A stretch of DNA of 64,000 nt, taken from the NCBI GenBank assembly GCA_016765495.1, contig JAESPV010000095.1:1-64000 (forward strand), read 5' to 3'. Source of the stretch: Desulfocapsa sp. (GTDB taxonomy: Bacteria; Desulfobacterota; Desulfobulbia; Desulfobulbales; Desulfocapsaceae). Below the pieces are notes generated by a model. It ran no database searches, was not told the origin of the DNA, and was given only the letters and a program-made list of their open reading frames with translations. Every line of letters begins with the position of its first letter. Positions within the stretch are counted from its first letter, which is position 1. Position numbers and translations under genes: made by a program. Shown here piece after piece: positions 40,869 to 48,009 of this stretch.

Positions 40869-41927
40869 ATGTTAAAAAAGGGAATTATTATTGCAGCAGC
40901 ACTGCTTACCGTTGCGCCTATTTTGAGTGTGCAGGCAGCATCCGGGCGTGACTATATCACGGTTGTGGGGTCGTCAACGGTATATCCTTTTGCCACCACA
41001 GTGGCTGAGCAGTTTGGGAAAACCAGTAAATTCAGAACTCCCAAAATCGAATCCACCGGTTCTGGTGGTGGTATGAAGCTTTTTTGTGCCGGTGTCGGTG
41101 CTGAGACTCCAGATATCACCAATGCATCCCGTCGCATTAAATTCTCTGAGTATGAAAAATGTCAGGCGAATGGCGTGAAAGAGATCATTGAAGTGAAAAT
41201 TGGCTATGATGGAATCGTTGTTGCCAACTCAAAAAAAGCTGATCAGATGACACTCACCACCAAGGATCTCTTCCTTGCATTGGCAAAAGATGTTCCAAAT
41301 CCAAAGGGTGGTGAAAAGTTGGTTGCCAATCCTTACAAAACCTGGAAAGATGTGAACGCTTCTTTGCCCGATACAAAAATTGAAGTTTTAGGACCTCCCC
41401 CTACATCCGGTACCCGTGATGCCTTTGTTGAGCTTGCCATGGAAGGCGGTTGTAAACAGATCGGCTGGATCAAAGCCCTGAAGAAGAAGGATAAGAGTCA
41501 TTACAAAGCTGTTTGTCACACCATACGTGAAGATGGCGCTTATATTGAAGCCGGCGAAAATGACAATCTGATCGTGCAGAAACTTCAGGCCAACCCCAAA
41601 GCCCTTGGCATTTTTGGGTTTAGTTTTCTTGACCAAAATGGAGATAAAATGCAGGGATCTCTCATCAATGGTCAGGATCCGACTTTTGATAATATTGCAG
41701 CAGGAAAATACCCCATTTCCCGCTCTCTCTTTTTCTATGTTAAAAAAGCCCACATTGGCGTCATTCCTGGTATTTCAGAATTTCTTGCTGAATTCTCCAG
41801 TGATAAAGCCTGGGGTCCTGAAGGATATCTTACCGACAAAGGACTTATTCCTTCGCCTGACGCAGAACGTAAACAGTTTGCAGCTGCCATAAAATCAGGA
41901 AAGAACCTTGTTCTAAAGAAAAAGTAA
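40869..41927 (+). CDS. pstS: periplasmic phosphate-binding protein PstS
   Basis: Binds phosphate in the periplasm and delivers it to PstCA. 352 aa with a signal peptide (about 1-23, ending VQAAS). The binding loops are TVVGSSTVYPF, STGSGGGMKLFCAG and PPTSGTRDAF. A strong ribosome site (CAAGGAG) precedes the start. Unlike the usual pstSCAB order, pstS comes after the permease genes here. The following hairpin at 41945 probably stabilises the pstS message for high expression. Confidence 0.95.
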   Translation: MLKKGIIIAAALLTVAPILSVQAASGRDYITVVGSSTVYPFATTVAEQFGKTSKFRTPKIESTGSGGGMKLFCAGVGAETPDITNASRRIKFSEYEKCQANGVKEIIEVKIGYDGIVVANSKKADQMTLTTKDLFLALAKDVPNPKGGEKLVANPYKTWKDVNASLPDTKIEVLGPPPTSGTRDAFVELAMEGGCKQIGWIKALKKKDKSHYKAVCHTIREDGAYIEAGENDNLIVQKLQANPKALGIFGFSFLDQNGDKMQGSLINGQDPTFDNIAAGKYPISRSLFFYVKKAHIGVIPGISEFLAEFSSDKAWGPEGYLTDKGLIPSPDAERKQFAAAIKSGKNLVLKKK

Positions 41928-41944
41928 AAACCTTTTAATTATCA

Positions 41945-41968
41945 GCCGGAGCAGATAATTGCTCCGGC
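41945..41968 (+). terminator. hairpin between pstS and pstB
   Basis: Perfect 9-bp stem GCCGGAGCA / TGCTCCGGC with a six-base loop, 17 bases past the pstS stop codon. The following bases are AATAAAGG, not a T-run, so it is better read as an mRNA-stabilising or attenuating hairpin than as a full terminator. Confidence 0.6.
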
Positions 41969-41972
41969 AATA

Positions 41973-42105
41973 AAGGAAACGGGAACGAAACAACTTGAAC
42001 ACGTTCCCTTACTGTTGTTCTGCTACTTGTATGGAACGTCTTTTCAAATACAGGTGGCAGAACAAAAGGTAAGTAAGTTGTTCAAGTTCTTTCGTGTCGT
42101 CTAAG
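41973..42105. repeat. palindromic intergenic repeat, GGAACGGGAACGAAAT family (copy 3, full length)
   Basis: About 133 bp. Left arm GGAAACGGGAACGAAACAAC then TTGAACA; right arm GTTGTTCAAGTTCTTTCGTG. The middle contains a second inverted pair around TGTATGGAACG. It closely parallels copy 4 at 43937. It fills the whole gap between pstS and pstB. Confidence 0.75.
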
Positions 42106-42113
42106 GGATCATT

Positions 42114-43007
42114 ATGGAATCTATGACCGCAGCATTGGAAGTTGGAGATGTTTCTTTTTTAGGGGCAGGTACTATGGAAACGGAGGCTGTTAAGCAGGAG
42201 GAAAAGGTCGATCGTGAGAACCGAACGACCACCGGAAAACAGTATGTTGAGAATCCGCGCATGACCTGCCGTGATGTCAATGTTTATTACGATGACAACC
42301 ATGCCATCAACAATGTCTCCATTGATGTCGGCCGGAATGAAGTCCTTGCCATGATTGGACCTTCCGGATGTGGAAAATCCACCTTTTTGCGCTGTTTAAA
42401 CAGGATGAACGACACCGTGAGTAGTTGTCGGGTTACAGGGGATATTCATCTGGATAGCCTTGATATTTACGATAAGTCAGTGGATGTGGTTCCCCTTCGT
42501 GCACAGGTGGGCATGGTATTTCAAAAGCCCAATCCTTTTCCAAAATCAATCTATGATAATGTTGCCTATGGTCCACGAATTCATGGATTAGCTTCAACAC
42601 GTTCAGAACTTGACGATGTTGTCGAAGATTCTCTGAAAAAAGCAGGGTTGTGGAAAGAGGTGTGTGATCGGCTTGATCACTCTGGAACCGGACTTTCCGG
42701 CGGCCAGCAACAGCGGCTCTGTATTGCACGAACCATTGCCGTACGCCCTGAAGTGATCCTGATGGATGAACCCTGTTCAGCACTTGACCCGATAGCCACT
42801 GCAACCGTGGAGGCTCTTATTGCCGAGCTTCAGGAACAGTATGCCATCGTGATTGTTACCCATAACATGCAACAGGCTGCTCGGGTGTCCCAGCGAACAG
42901 CCTATTTTCATCTTGGTGATTTAATCGAAGTGGGAAGTACCGACCGGGTTTTCACCAACCCCCGTCACAGACTGACAGAGGATTACATTACCGGTCGCTT
43001 TGGTTGA
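42114..43007 (+). CDS. pstB: phosphate ABC transporter ATPase PstB
   Basis: ATP-binding subunit of the Pst importer (297 aa). Walker [10 protein letters not shown], signature LSGGQQQR, Walker [14 protein letters not shown] and the switch His in [11 protein letters not shown]. About 45 residues precede the family's usual start ([12 protein letters not shown] region), so a later start is possible. An AAGGGATC ribosome site supports the chosen ATG. It is convergent with ppk2, with only three bases between them. Confidence 0.95.
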   Translation: MESMTAALEVGDVSFLGAGTMETEAVKQEEKVDRENRTTTGKQYVENPRMTCRDVNVYYDDNHAINNVSIDVGRNEVLAMIGPSGCGKSTFLRCLNRMNDTVSSCRVTGDIHLDSLDIYDKSVDVVPLRAQVGMVFQKPNPFPKSIYDNVAYGPRIHGLASTRSELDDVVEDSLKKAGLWKEVCDRLDHSGTGLSGGQQQRLCIARTIAVRPEVILMDEPCSALDPIATATVEALIAELQEQYAIVIVTHNMQQAARVSQRTAYFHLGDLIEVGSTDRVFTNPRHRLTEDYITGRFG

Positions 43008-43010
43008 GTA

Positions 43011-43904
43011 TTAGCCATGCAGTTTATGTGGTGACATCAGATTCAACTCCATATGATGCAATTCATCAATTCCGGAAACAACAATTTCTGGATCAGGAAT
43101 GAGCTCCTCTACAGGCAGCTTGTCTTCATAGTCCATATTGGAAAGGATATATTTGATACAGTTGATTCGGGCGAGTTTTTTATTATCAGAACGGATGATT
43201 GTCCAAGGGGCAATGGTACGATTGGTTTCAGAAAGCATCTGAAATTTGCGGATGGCATATTCATTCCAGTATTTTTGAGCAAGATTATCCACCGGTGAGA
43301 GCTTATACTGTTTCAATGGGTCCGTTTTTCTGGCATCAAAACGTTCTTTCTGGACATCCTTGGAAACTGAAAAGTAAAACTTGAAGAGAGTGATACCGTC
43401 TTTCACCAATAACTCTTCAAGCATGGGTACATCTTTTAGGAATCGTTTGTTTTGCTCGTCAGAACAAAAATTCATCACTGGCTCAACCATTGCTCGATTA
43501 TACCAGCTTCGATCAAAGATGGTGAACACACCAGCAGTAGGCAGGTGCGCAGTGTAGCGTTGAAAATACCATTGGGTAAGTTCTGTCTCATTGGGTTTGG
43601 CTAACGCCACAACATTGTATCGTCTGGGGTTGAGGTGAGCGATGATACGCTTAATCGTACCACCTTTTCCTGCAGCATCCCGTCCTTCAAAGATAGCCAG
43701 AACCCGTTTTCCACTGACCTGCATGGATTGCTGCATCTTCATCAGCTCGATTTGCAGAGTTCGAAGATCTTTCTCATACTGTAGATGCCATTTCTTGATC
43801 CATATTGCCTGCCGGTTTTTGTTCTCTTTGGCATCTTTATTTCTGATTGCTGTTCCTTCTGCCAGTCTAAATTTATTTTTTTTATCCGGATTGTTACTCC
43901 CCAT
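43011..43904 (-). CDS. ppk2: polyphosphate kinase 2 (first copy)
   Basis: Transfers phosphate between polyphosphate and nucleotides; most PPK2 enzymes favour making NTP or NDP from polyphosphate. 297 aa, one domain. Walker A FEGRDAAGKGG, Walker B/active region IFDRSWYNRAMVEPVMNF, lid arginines in RFDARKTDPLKQYKLSPVD, and APWTIIRSDNKKLARINCI. The N-terminus is Lys/Arg-rich. Placement at the end of the pst genes fits phosphate storage. It is a paralogue of the gene at 44111. Confidence 0.93.
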   Translation of the reverse strand: MGSNNPDKKNKFRLAEGTAIRNKDAKENKNRQAIWIKKWHLQYEKDLRTLQIELMKMQQSMQVSGKRVLAIFEGRDAAGKGGTIKRIIAHLNPRRYNVVALAKPNETELTQWYFQRYTAHLPTAGVFTIFDRSWYNRAMVEPVMNFCSDEQNKRFLKDVPMLEELLVKDGITLFKFYFSVSKDVQKERFDARKTDPLKQYKLSPVDNLAQKYWNEYAIRKFQMLSETNRTIAPWTIIRSDNKKLARINCIKYILSNMDYEDKLPVEELIPDPEIVVSGIDELHHMELNLMSPHKLHG

Positions 43905-43936
43905 GATGGCACCCTTTTATTGTTAAGATGAATTAT

Positions 43937-44072
43937 TAGGAACGGGAACAAAATAAGTTGAGTATGTTATGCCGCAAGTTTTTTCGCACCTGTATGTAAC
44001 GTTTCTTCAAATGCAGGTGGCGGAACAAAGGACAGGCAGGAGGATCAAGTTATTTCGTGTACGTTTCCTTAG
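43937..44072. repeat. palindromic intergenic repeat, GGAACGGGAACGAAAT family (copy 4, full length)
   Basis: About 136 bp between the two ppk2 genes. Left arm TAGGAACGGGAACAAAATAA; right arm TCAAGTTATTTCGTGTACGT then TTCCTTA. Internal inverted pair: CACCTGTATGTAACG / CAAATGCAGGTGGCGGAA. The arrangement matches copy 3. Confidence 0.75.
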
Positions 44073-44110
44073 TTGAAATATTACTATTTACTTCTTGTTT
44101 TTAATTGGTT

Positions 44111-45232
44111 TTACCCGACAAAACTGCCGAGTTTGATACGCTGTGCATCCATTATTTCTTTCTCGCGGGCTCCCGAAATAACAACTTCAGGATCCGGAAC
44201 AAAATCAAGATTGCTATTTCCTCGTTTATAGGGAACGGCATTCAAGATAACTTTCATGGCATTGAGCCGGGCTTCATGCTTATTGTTGGAACGAATAATC
44301 GTCCAAGGGGCAATATTGGTGTGGGTTTTTTTCAGCATTTCATATTTCTGATTGGTGAAATCATCCCATCGATCCTGCGCCTGGACATCAATTTCCGAGA
44401 GTTTCCATTGTCTGAGCGGATCTGTTTTACGTCTTTTGAAACGCTTGGCCTGCTCTTCTCTGGTGACAGAAAAGTATAACTTTACAAGTATTGTTCCCTG
44501 GCGAACCAGATCTTTTTCAAAACCAATCACGCCCCGCATGAAATTCTTATATTCTTCGGGAGTACAGAACCCAAAAACAGGCTCTACTACAGCGCGATTG
44601 TACCAGCTTCGATCAAAGAGGACAACTTCTCCACCACGAGGCAACTGGGCAGCATATTTCTGAAAATACCATTGAGTCCTCTGGTGTTCTGTGGGTTTGG
44701 CCATGGCAACAACCCGGTAATGTTTTTCGTTCATGTAGCGGGTAACCCGACGGATAGTTCCACCTTTACCGGCAGCATCACGGCCTTCAAACAATATGAT
44801 CATCTTACTGTTGTTGCTTTCAAGACATTTTTGCATTCTGATCAGTTCAGCCTGATATGGTTTAAGTGCCTCTTCCCGGTAATATCGCCGGATTGCCTTT
44901 TTCTGGAATGTATTTAATTTTTGGCAGCTTCCTAACAACTGCTCATATTCATCCAGCAGTTCTTTCAGGATAACGCCTTTCTTTTTGTAACGAATAATTT
45001 CTGGATTTTTTGCTTTGGGTAACTTTATTTGTGGTGATTTGGATTCACTTTTTATGTTAGAATTTACCTGAGTTCTCTTTTTGACCACATCCTTTGCACT
45101 GCTGACGGGCTTTGTGGCCGTTGTTGTTGCGATTTCTTTTTCCTTGCTCGCCATTGGCGTCTTTACGGCCTCAGACGTTGTTTTTTCGACCGTTGCGGGG
45201 ATTTTTACAGGGCTTGTCTTTTTTACTATCAT
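44111..45232 (-). CDS. ppk2: polyphosphate kinase 2 (second copy)
   Basis: 373 aa. The C-terminal 270 residues form a PPK2 domain: FEGRDAAGKGG, LFDRSWYNRAVVEPVFGF, RFKRRKTDPLRQWKLSEID, and APWTIIRSNNKHEARLNAM. About 100 extra N-terminal residues are rich in Lys, Thr and Ser and look disordered. It is clearly a paralogue of the 43011 gene but not a recent duplicate. The two may differ in nucleotide preference or direction (for example ADP versus GDP), which cannot be read from the sequence. Confidence 0.93.
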   Translation of the reverse strand: MIVKKTSPVKIPATVEKTTSEAVKTPMASKEKEIATTTATKPVSSAKDVVKKRTQVNSNIKSESKSPQIKLPKAKNPEIIRYKKKGVILKELLDEYEQLLGSCQKLNTFQKKAIRRYYREEALKPYQAELIRMQKCLESNNSKMIILFEGRDAAGKGGTIRRVTRYMNEKHYRVVAMAKPTEHQRTQWYFQKYAAQLPRGGEVVLFDRSWYNRAVVEPVFGFCTPEEYKNFMRGVIGFEKDLVRQGTILVKLYFSVTREEQAKRFKRRKTDPLRQWKLSEIDVQAQDRWDDFTNQKYEMLKKTHTNIAPWTIIRSNNKHEARLNAMKVILNAVPYKRGNSNLDFVPDPEVVISGAREKEIMDAQRIKLGSFVG

Positions 45233-45538
45233 GGCTTCTGTCCTCCTGAGAGACCTTTAATAGAATCATTGTCCACAAAAATGGAGATCGTGTCAATGGA
45301 ATCCTTGAAATTGCCTTTTTATATGGAATCAAATATCGTCAAAAAACGCGACCAAGTCAATACGGGAAAAACATAGCAAAAATACGTACCAAAATACTGT
45401 ATATTATGGTTGATGTGAATACAGGAAAAGCAGTAGAGAGCCGTATGCTTTGAGGAAGAAACGAACAGTATTAGGAGCGGAAATTAAAAAAGTTGCATAC
45501 AATAACTGTATGTAACAAAATTCATACAAACACATATC
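45233..45538. other. 306-bp gap between divergent ppk2 and rsmE
   Basis: No gene seen. It holds the promoters of both neighbours. An inverted pair GTTGCATACA / TGTATGTAAC (about 45491-45514) lies about 25 bases before the rsmE start and could be an operator. rsmE has no visible ribosome site. Confidence 0.35.
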
Positions 45539-46273
45539 ATGCGACGATTCTTCATACAACCTGAGACCATCATCAACCAAGAGGTACAGCTCTCTGAGCA
45601 GGAATCCCATCACATTTCAAAGGTTCTGCGCTTAAACGTCGGTACTTTGCTGCAACTCCTTGATGGAAAAGGAAATATTCATGATGCCAGAATACTTTCG
45701 ATAAACAAAAATGTGCAGTTGCAAATCATATCTTCTACTTTTGTCAAAGGAGATGCTGTACCACTGCGGGTATGCCAAAGTGTACTCAAAGGGCAAAAAA
45801 TGGAGCTTCTGGTACAAAAATGCACAGAGCTTGGAGTGGCAGAGTTCACCCCATTTTACAGCGAACGCTGTCAGCTGAAAAAAACTGAACTATCTAATAT
45901 CTCGAAGAAACATGGCCGATGGCAACGAATCATCGAAGAAGCCTGCAAGCAATGCAACAACCCAATAAAGATGCAGTTAAACCCACTGTTGCCTTTTGCA
46001 GAGATGCTTGTAGAACAAAGCAGCAATGTGCAGAAAATTCTATTTTGGGAAGAAGAGGCTCAACAAAACTCACTGCATTCCTGTTCTCTTATGACCACTG
46101 TAGCAGGACTACAAATTGTCTTTGGCCCGGAAGGCGGCTTCCCTTTGCAGGAAATAAAAGCTGCTCAAAAAGATGCATTTCAGATTTTGAGTCTCGGACC
46201 CAGAATTCTCAAAGCTGAAACTGCGAATATTGCCGCAGTTTCTATTATGCAACATTTGCTCGGGAATATGTGA
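45539..46273 (+). CDS. rsmE: 16S rRNA m3U1498 methyltransferase RsmE
   Basis: SPOUT-class enzyme that methylates U1498 of 16S rRNA. 244 aa. N-terminal PUA-like domain (RRFFIQPE, HHISKVLRLNVG), then the knotted SAM-binding domain with KGQKMELLVQKCTELGVAEF, FGPEGGFPLQEI and LGPRILKAETANIAA. It probably heads a short plus-strand unit with the two small genes that follow. Confidence 0.95.
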   Translation: MRRFFIQPETIINQEVQLSEQESHHISKVLRLNVGTLLQLLDGKGNIHDARILSINKNVQLQIISSTFVKGDAVPLRVCQSVLKGQKMELLVQKCTELGVAEFTPFYSERCQLKKTELSNISKKHGRWQRIIEEACKQCNNPIKMQLNPLLPFAEMLVEQSSNVQKILFWEEEAQQNSLHSCSLMTTVAGLQIVFGPEGGFPLQEIKAAQKDAFQILSLGPRILKAETANIAAVSIMQHLLGNM

Positions 46274-46312
46274 AGCCTCACTTTCTACACACATCAACAG
46301 GATGGGATCACT

Positions 46313-46429
46313 ATGAAAACAAATAAGACTATAGACACTCCGAATCGCAGTATTCGCCGCAGGCTGGATATTGATATTTCAGGCATCACTCCTCGCATGC
46401 GAAATGAAATCCTGGGAATTAAACCATGA
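46313..46429 (+). CDS. 38-aa basic protein coupled to the RapZ-like gene
   Basis: The frame MKTNKTIDTPNRSIRRRLDI... ends GITPRMRNEILGIKP, with its TGA inside the ATGA that starts the next gene (46426-46429). An AGGATGGGATC ribosome site lies upstream. It is Arg/Lys-rich, without a membrane segment or known family. It may be a true small protein acting with the RapZ-like domain, or a leader frame that couples translation. Confidence 0.55.
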   Translation: MKTNKTIDTPNRSIRRRLDIDISGITPRMRNEILGIKP

Positions 46430-46827
46430 GCGACAAGACAGAAACAAGCTTTCCCGTAACAATTTTTTCTTTTGGCTATAAATATGGCCCACCACAGGAT
46501 GTCAATCTCCTGGTTGATGTGCGTTTTCTCAATAACCCCTTTCATGACGAGAAGCTTCGATCCTTCACCGGTCTTGAAATGTGTATTTCTGATTATGTGC
46601 TCAATAATGGTGCTGGACAGGAGTGCCTTGAGCATTTACATAAGATGGCGGCGTTTCTTGCAGAACAGTTCAGATTAAATCACAAAACAGAATTGCGTAT
46701 TGCTATTGGATGTACCGGTGGACATCACCGCTCCGTAGCCATTACCGAGGCTCTTGCGAAACTCCTTAATTCTAACTTTGAGGGCGTTACCCGCTTTCAT
46801 CGGGATATCGACAAAGAAAGCCACTAA
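46426..46827 (+). CDS. stand-alone RapZ C-terminal domain protein
   Basis: 133 aa matching the C-terminal half of RapZ (YvcJ): FSFGYKYGPPQDVNLLVDVR, FLNNPFHDEKLRSFTGL, and IAIGCTGGHHRSVAITEALA. The N-terminal P-loop kinase-like half is absent. In E. coli the C-terminal domain binds the small RNA GlmZ and the sugar metabolite glucosamine 6-phosphate and delivers GlmZ to RNase E. A free copy may bind RNA or a phosphosugar by itself. It starts inside the stop codon of the 38-aa gene and ends at a terminator. Confidence 0.85.
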   Translation: MSDKTETSFPVTIFSFGYKYGPPQDVNLLVDVRFLNNPFHDEKLRSFTGLEMCISDYVLNNGAGQECLEHLHKMAAFLAEQFRLNHKTELRIAIGCTGGHHRSVAITEALAKLLNSNFEGVTRFHRDIDKESH

Positions 46828-46842
46828 GGGACGGGAACTAAA
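46828..46842 (+). repeat. partial GGAACGGGAACG repeat
   Basis: GGGACGGGAACTAAA lies just past the RapZ-like stop codon and leads into the terminator. It resembles the left arm of the palindromic repeat family. Confidence 0.4.
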
Positions 46843-46889
46843 TAGCCTCCCATCCAGTGGATAGGAGGCTAAACAAGGTTGTTTTTTTT
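46843..46889 (+). terminator. rho-independent terminator after the RapZ-like gene
   Basis: TAGCCTCC...ATCC (46843-46854) pairs with GGAT...GGAGGCTA (46859-46871). After AACAAGG there is GTTTTTTTTA on the plus strand. Confidence 0.75.
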
Positions 46890-46895
46890 ATATGT

Positions 46896-47201
46896 TTATT
46901 TCCTGACTGCTCTTGTCGCCTTGCTCGGAGTCTTATTTATAAATTTGTAAAATACTGGAAAGGCTACAAAGAAGGCAACACAGAGCAGATATTCAATCCC
47001 TTTAATGTGCGTATAGTAGTCAACCAAAGTATGCAGGGGTTTTACCATGCCGATTGCTGTCATATATTGCCCCACCAGTATACTCACTGACCACCCTGTT
47101 GCGGCAAGAGCACTCACAAGAGCTGCTCCCACCCAAAGACACATTGCTGAACCTGCCACCAAAAGTACTATTACTGCTGTTTTTGCTTTGTTTACTGCCA
47201 T
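46896..47201 (-). CDS. small membrane protein, paralogue of the 47297 gene
   Basis: 101 aa from the ATG at 47201, which follows CAGGAG at proper distance. Two hydrophobic segments (about 7-35 and 68-85), the first containing WVGAALVSALAATGWSVSIL then GQYMTAIG. The block W-x-A-x-LVSAL...V-x-x-Y-x-TA(I/L)IG also occurs in the neighbouring 66-aa protein, so the two are related. Family not recognised. The C-terminus is basic. Confidence 0.65.
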   Translation of the reverse strand: MAVNKAKTAVIVLLVAGSAMCLWVGAALVSALAATGWSVSILVGQYMTAIGMVKPLHTLVDYYTHIKGIEYLLCVAFFVAFPVFYKFINKTPSKATRAVRK

Positions 47202-47221
47202 GGTATTCTCCTGTTTCAACC

Positions 47222-47272
47222 TAAGGAACGTTCACGGAATAACTTGAACATCTTATTTCGCTCCTGTTCCTA
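47222..47272. repeat. palindromic intergenic repeat, GGAACGGGAACGAAAT family (copy 5)
   Basis: TAAGGAACGTTCACGGAATAACTTGAACA pairs loosely with TCTTATTTCGCTCCTGTTCCTA, between the two small membrane-protein genes. Confidence 0.65.
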
Positions 47273-47296
47273 ATTCGCTCAGTATTTATGATTCTG

Positions 47297-47497
47297 CTAT
47301 CCGATTAATGCGGTGAAATATCCTTTTACAACGTTCATTGGCCCAACACTTACAAGAGCACTTACCAAACATGCTGCCCCCCAGATTCCTATGAGAGTTG
47401 CCATGGCAATTCCTGCACCGAGAGCAAATTTTGAAGTTTCGTAACCAGCTTCTACTTGAGTTCTAGTTGTAGTATTAGTATTAGTATTTTCAGTCAT
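47297..47497 (-). CDS. small membrane protein, 66 aa
   Basis: Start at 47497 after GGAGGACACC. The N-terminus is Asn/Thr-rich (MTENTNTNTTTRTQ) and coded in part by three AATACT repeats (47471-47488 on the plus strand). One or two hydrophobic stretches follow: ALGAGIAMATLIGIWGAACL then VSALVSVGPMNVVKGYFTAL. It is homologous to the downstream 46896 gene. Its start codon overlaps the stop of the frame at 47494-47628 (ATGA), suggesting a three-gene unit. Confidence 0.65.
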   Translation of the reverse strand: MTENTNTNTTTRTQVEAGYETSKFALGAGIAMATLIGIWGAACLVSALVSVGPMNVVKGYFTALIG

Positions 47498-47628
47498 GGT
47501 GTCCTCCATATGGGTTTGAGTTTCTTGTCTTTTTTCCTACCTTGCCCCTTATACAGCACTAACCATGCCACTACACCGACGAACACAAAAATAACAGAGC
47601 AAAAACCAATAACCCCCTTATATAACAT
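47494..47628 (-). CDS. possible 44-aa membrane protein coupled to the 47297 gene
   Basis: Reads MLYKGVIGFCSVIFVFVGVV then AWLVLYKGQGRKKDKKLKP, one helix followed by a basic tail. It ends in an ATGA overlap with the next gene. No ribosome site is seen before this ATG, and the frame is open further upstream, so the start is unsure. Confidence 0.4.
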   Translation of the reverse strand: MLYKGVIGFCSVIFVFVGVVAWLVLYKGQGRKKDKKLKPIWRTP

Positions 47629-47817
47629 GACATTAACCAACAAAAAGACAAAGCTATCCAAAGCACACATATGTAGCACGAGAATGCCACACCGTTCAGA
47701 TGTGTGGCACCAGGCAAGAAAAGTGTGTTTTTGCTTCAACGTTTGTGTTGCAGGTTTTCAGGATAGGGTCATCAGGGGAGGCAATAGTGTTGGAACATCA
47801 CGCCCTGCGGGTAGAAG

Positions 47818-47869
47818 GTATCAGTTGTCAGTGTTCAGTAACTAAAAACCGATAGCTGACAACTGATAC
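47818..47869. repeat. 14-bp perfect inverted repeat upstream of the pilus locus
   Basis: GTATCAGTTGTCAG (47818-47831) and CTGACAACTGATAC (47856-47869) with a 24-base spacer. The left part extends the dispersed repeat TGCGGGTAGAAGGTATCAG (47804-47822). It lies about 140 bases before the first pilus gene and could be an RNA hairpin or mobile-element end. Confidence 0.65.
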
Positions 47870-48009
47870 TGGAAAAATTCCTCCATAAATTTTATTATCC
47901 CAATGCATCAAAAATAAACAACATTTCATTTGTTTTTCATAAGCAAAAAGTGATAGGCTTTAAATAACGTATATTATTTATCTTACTACACTTAATCATA
48001 TAGTTGGTT

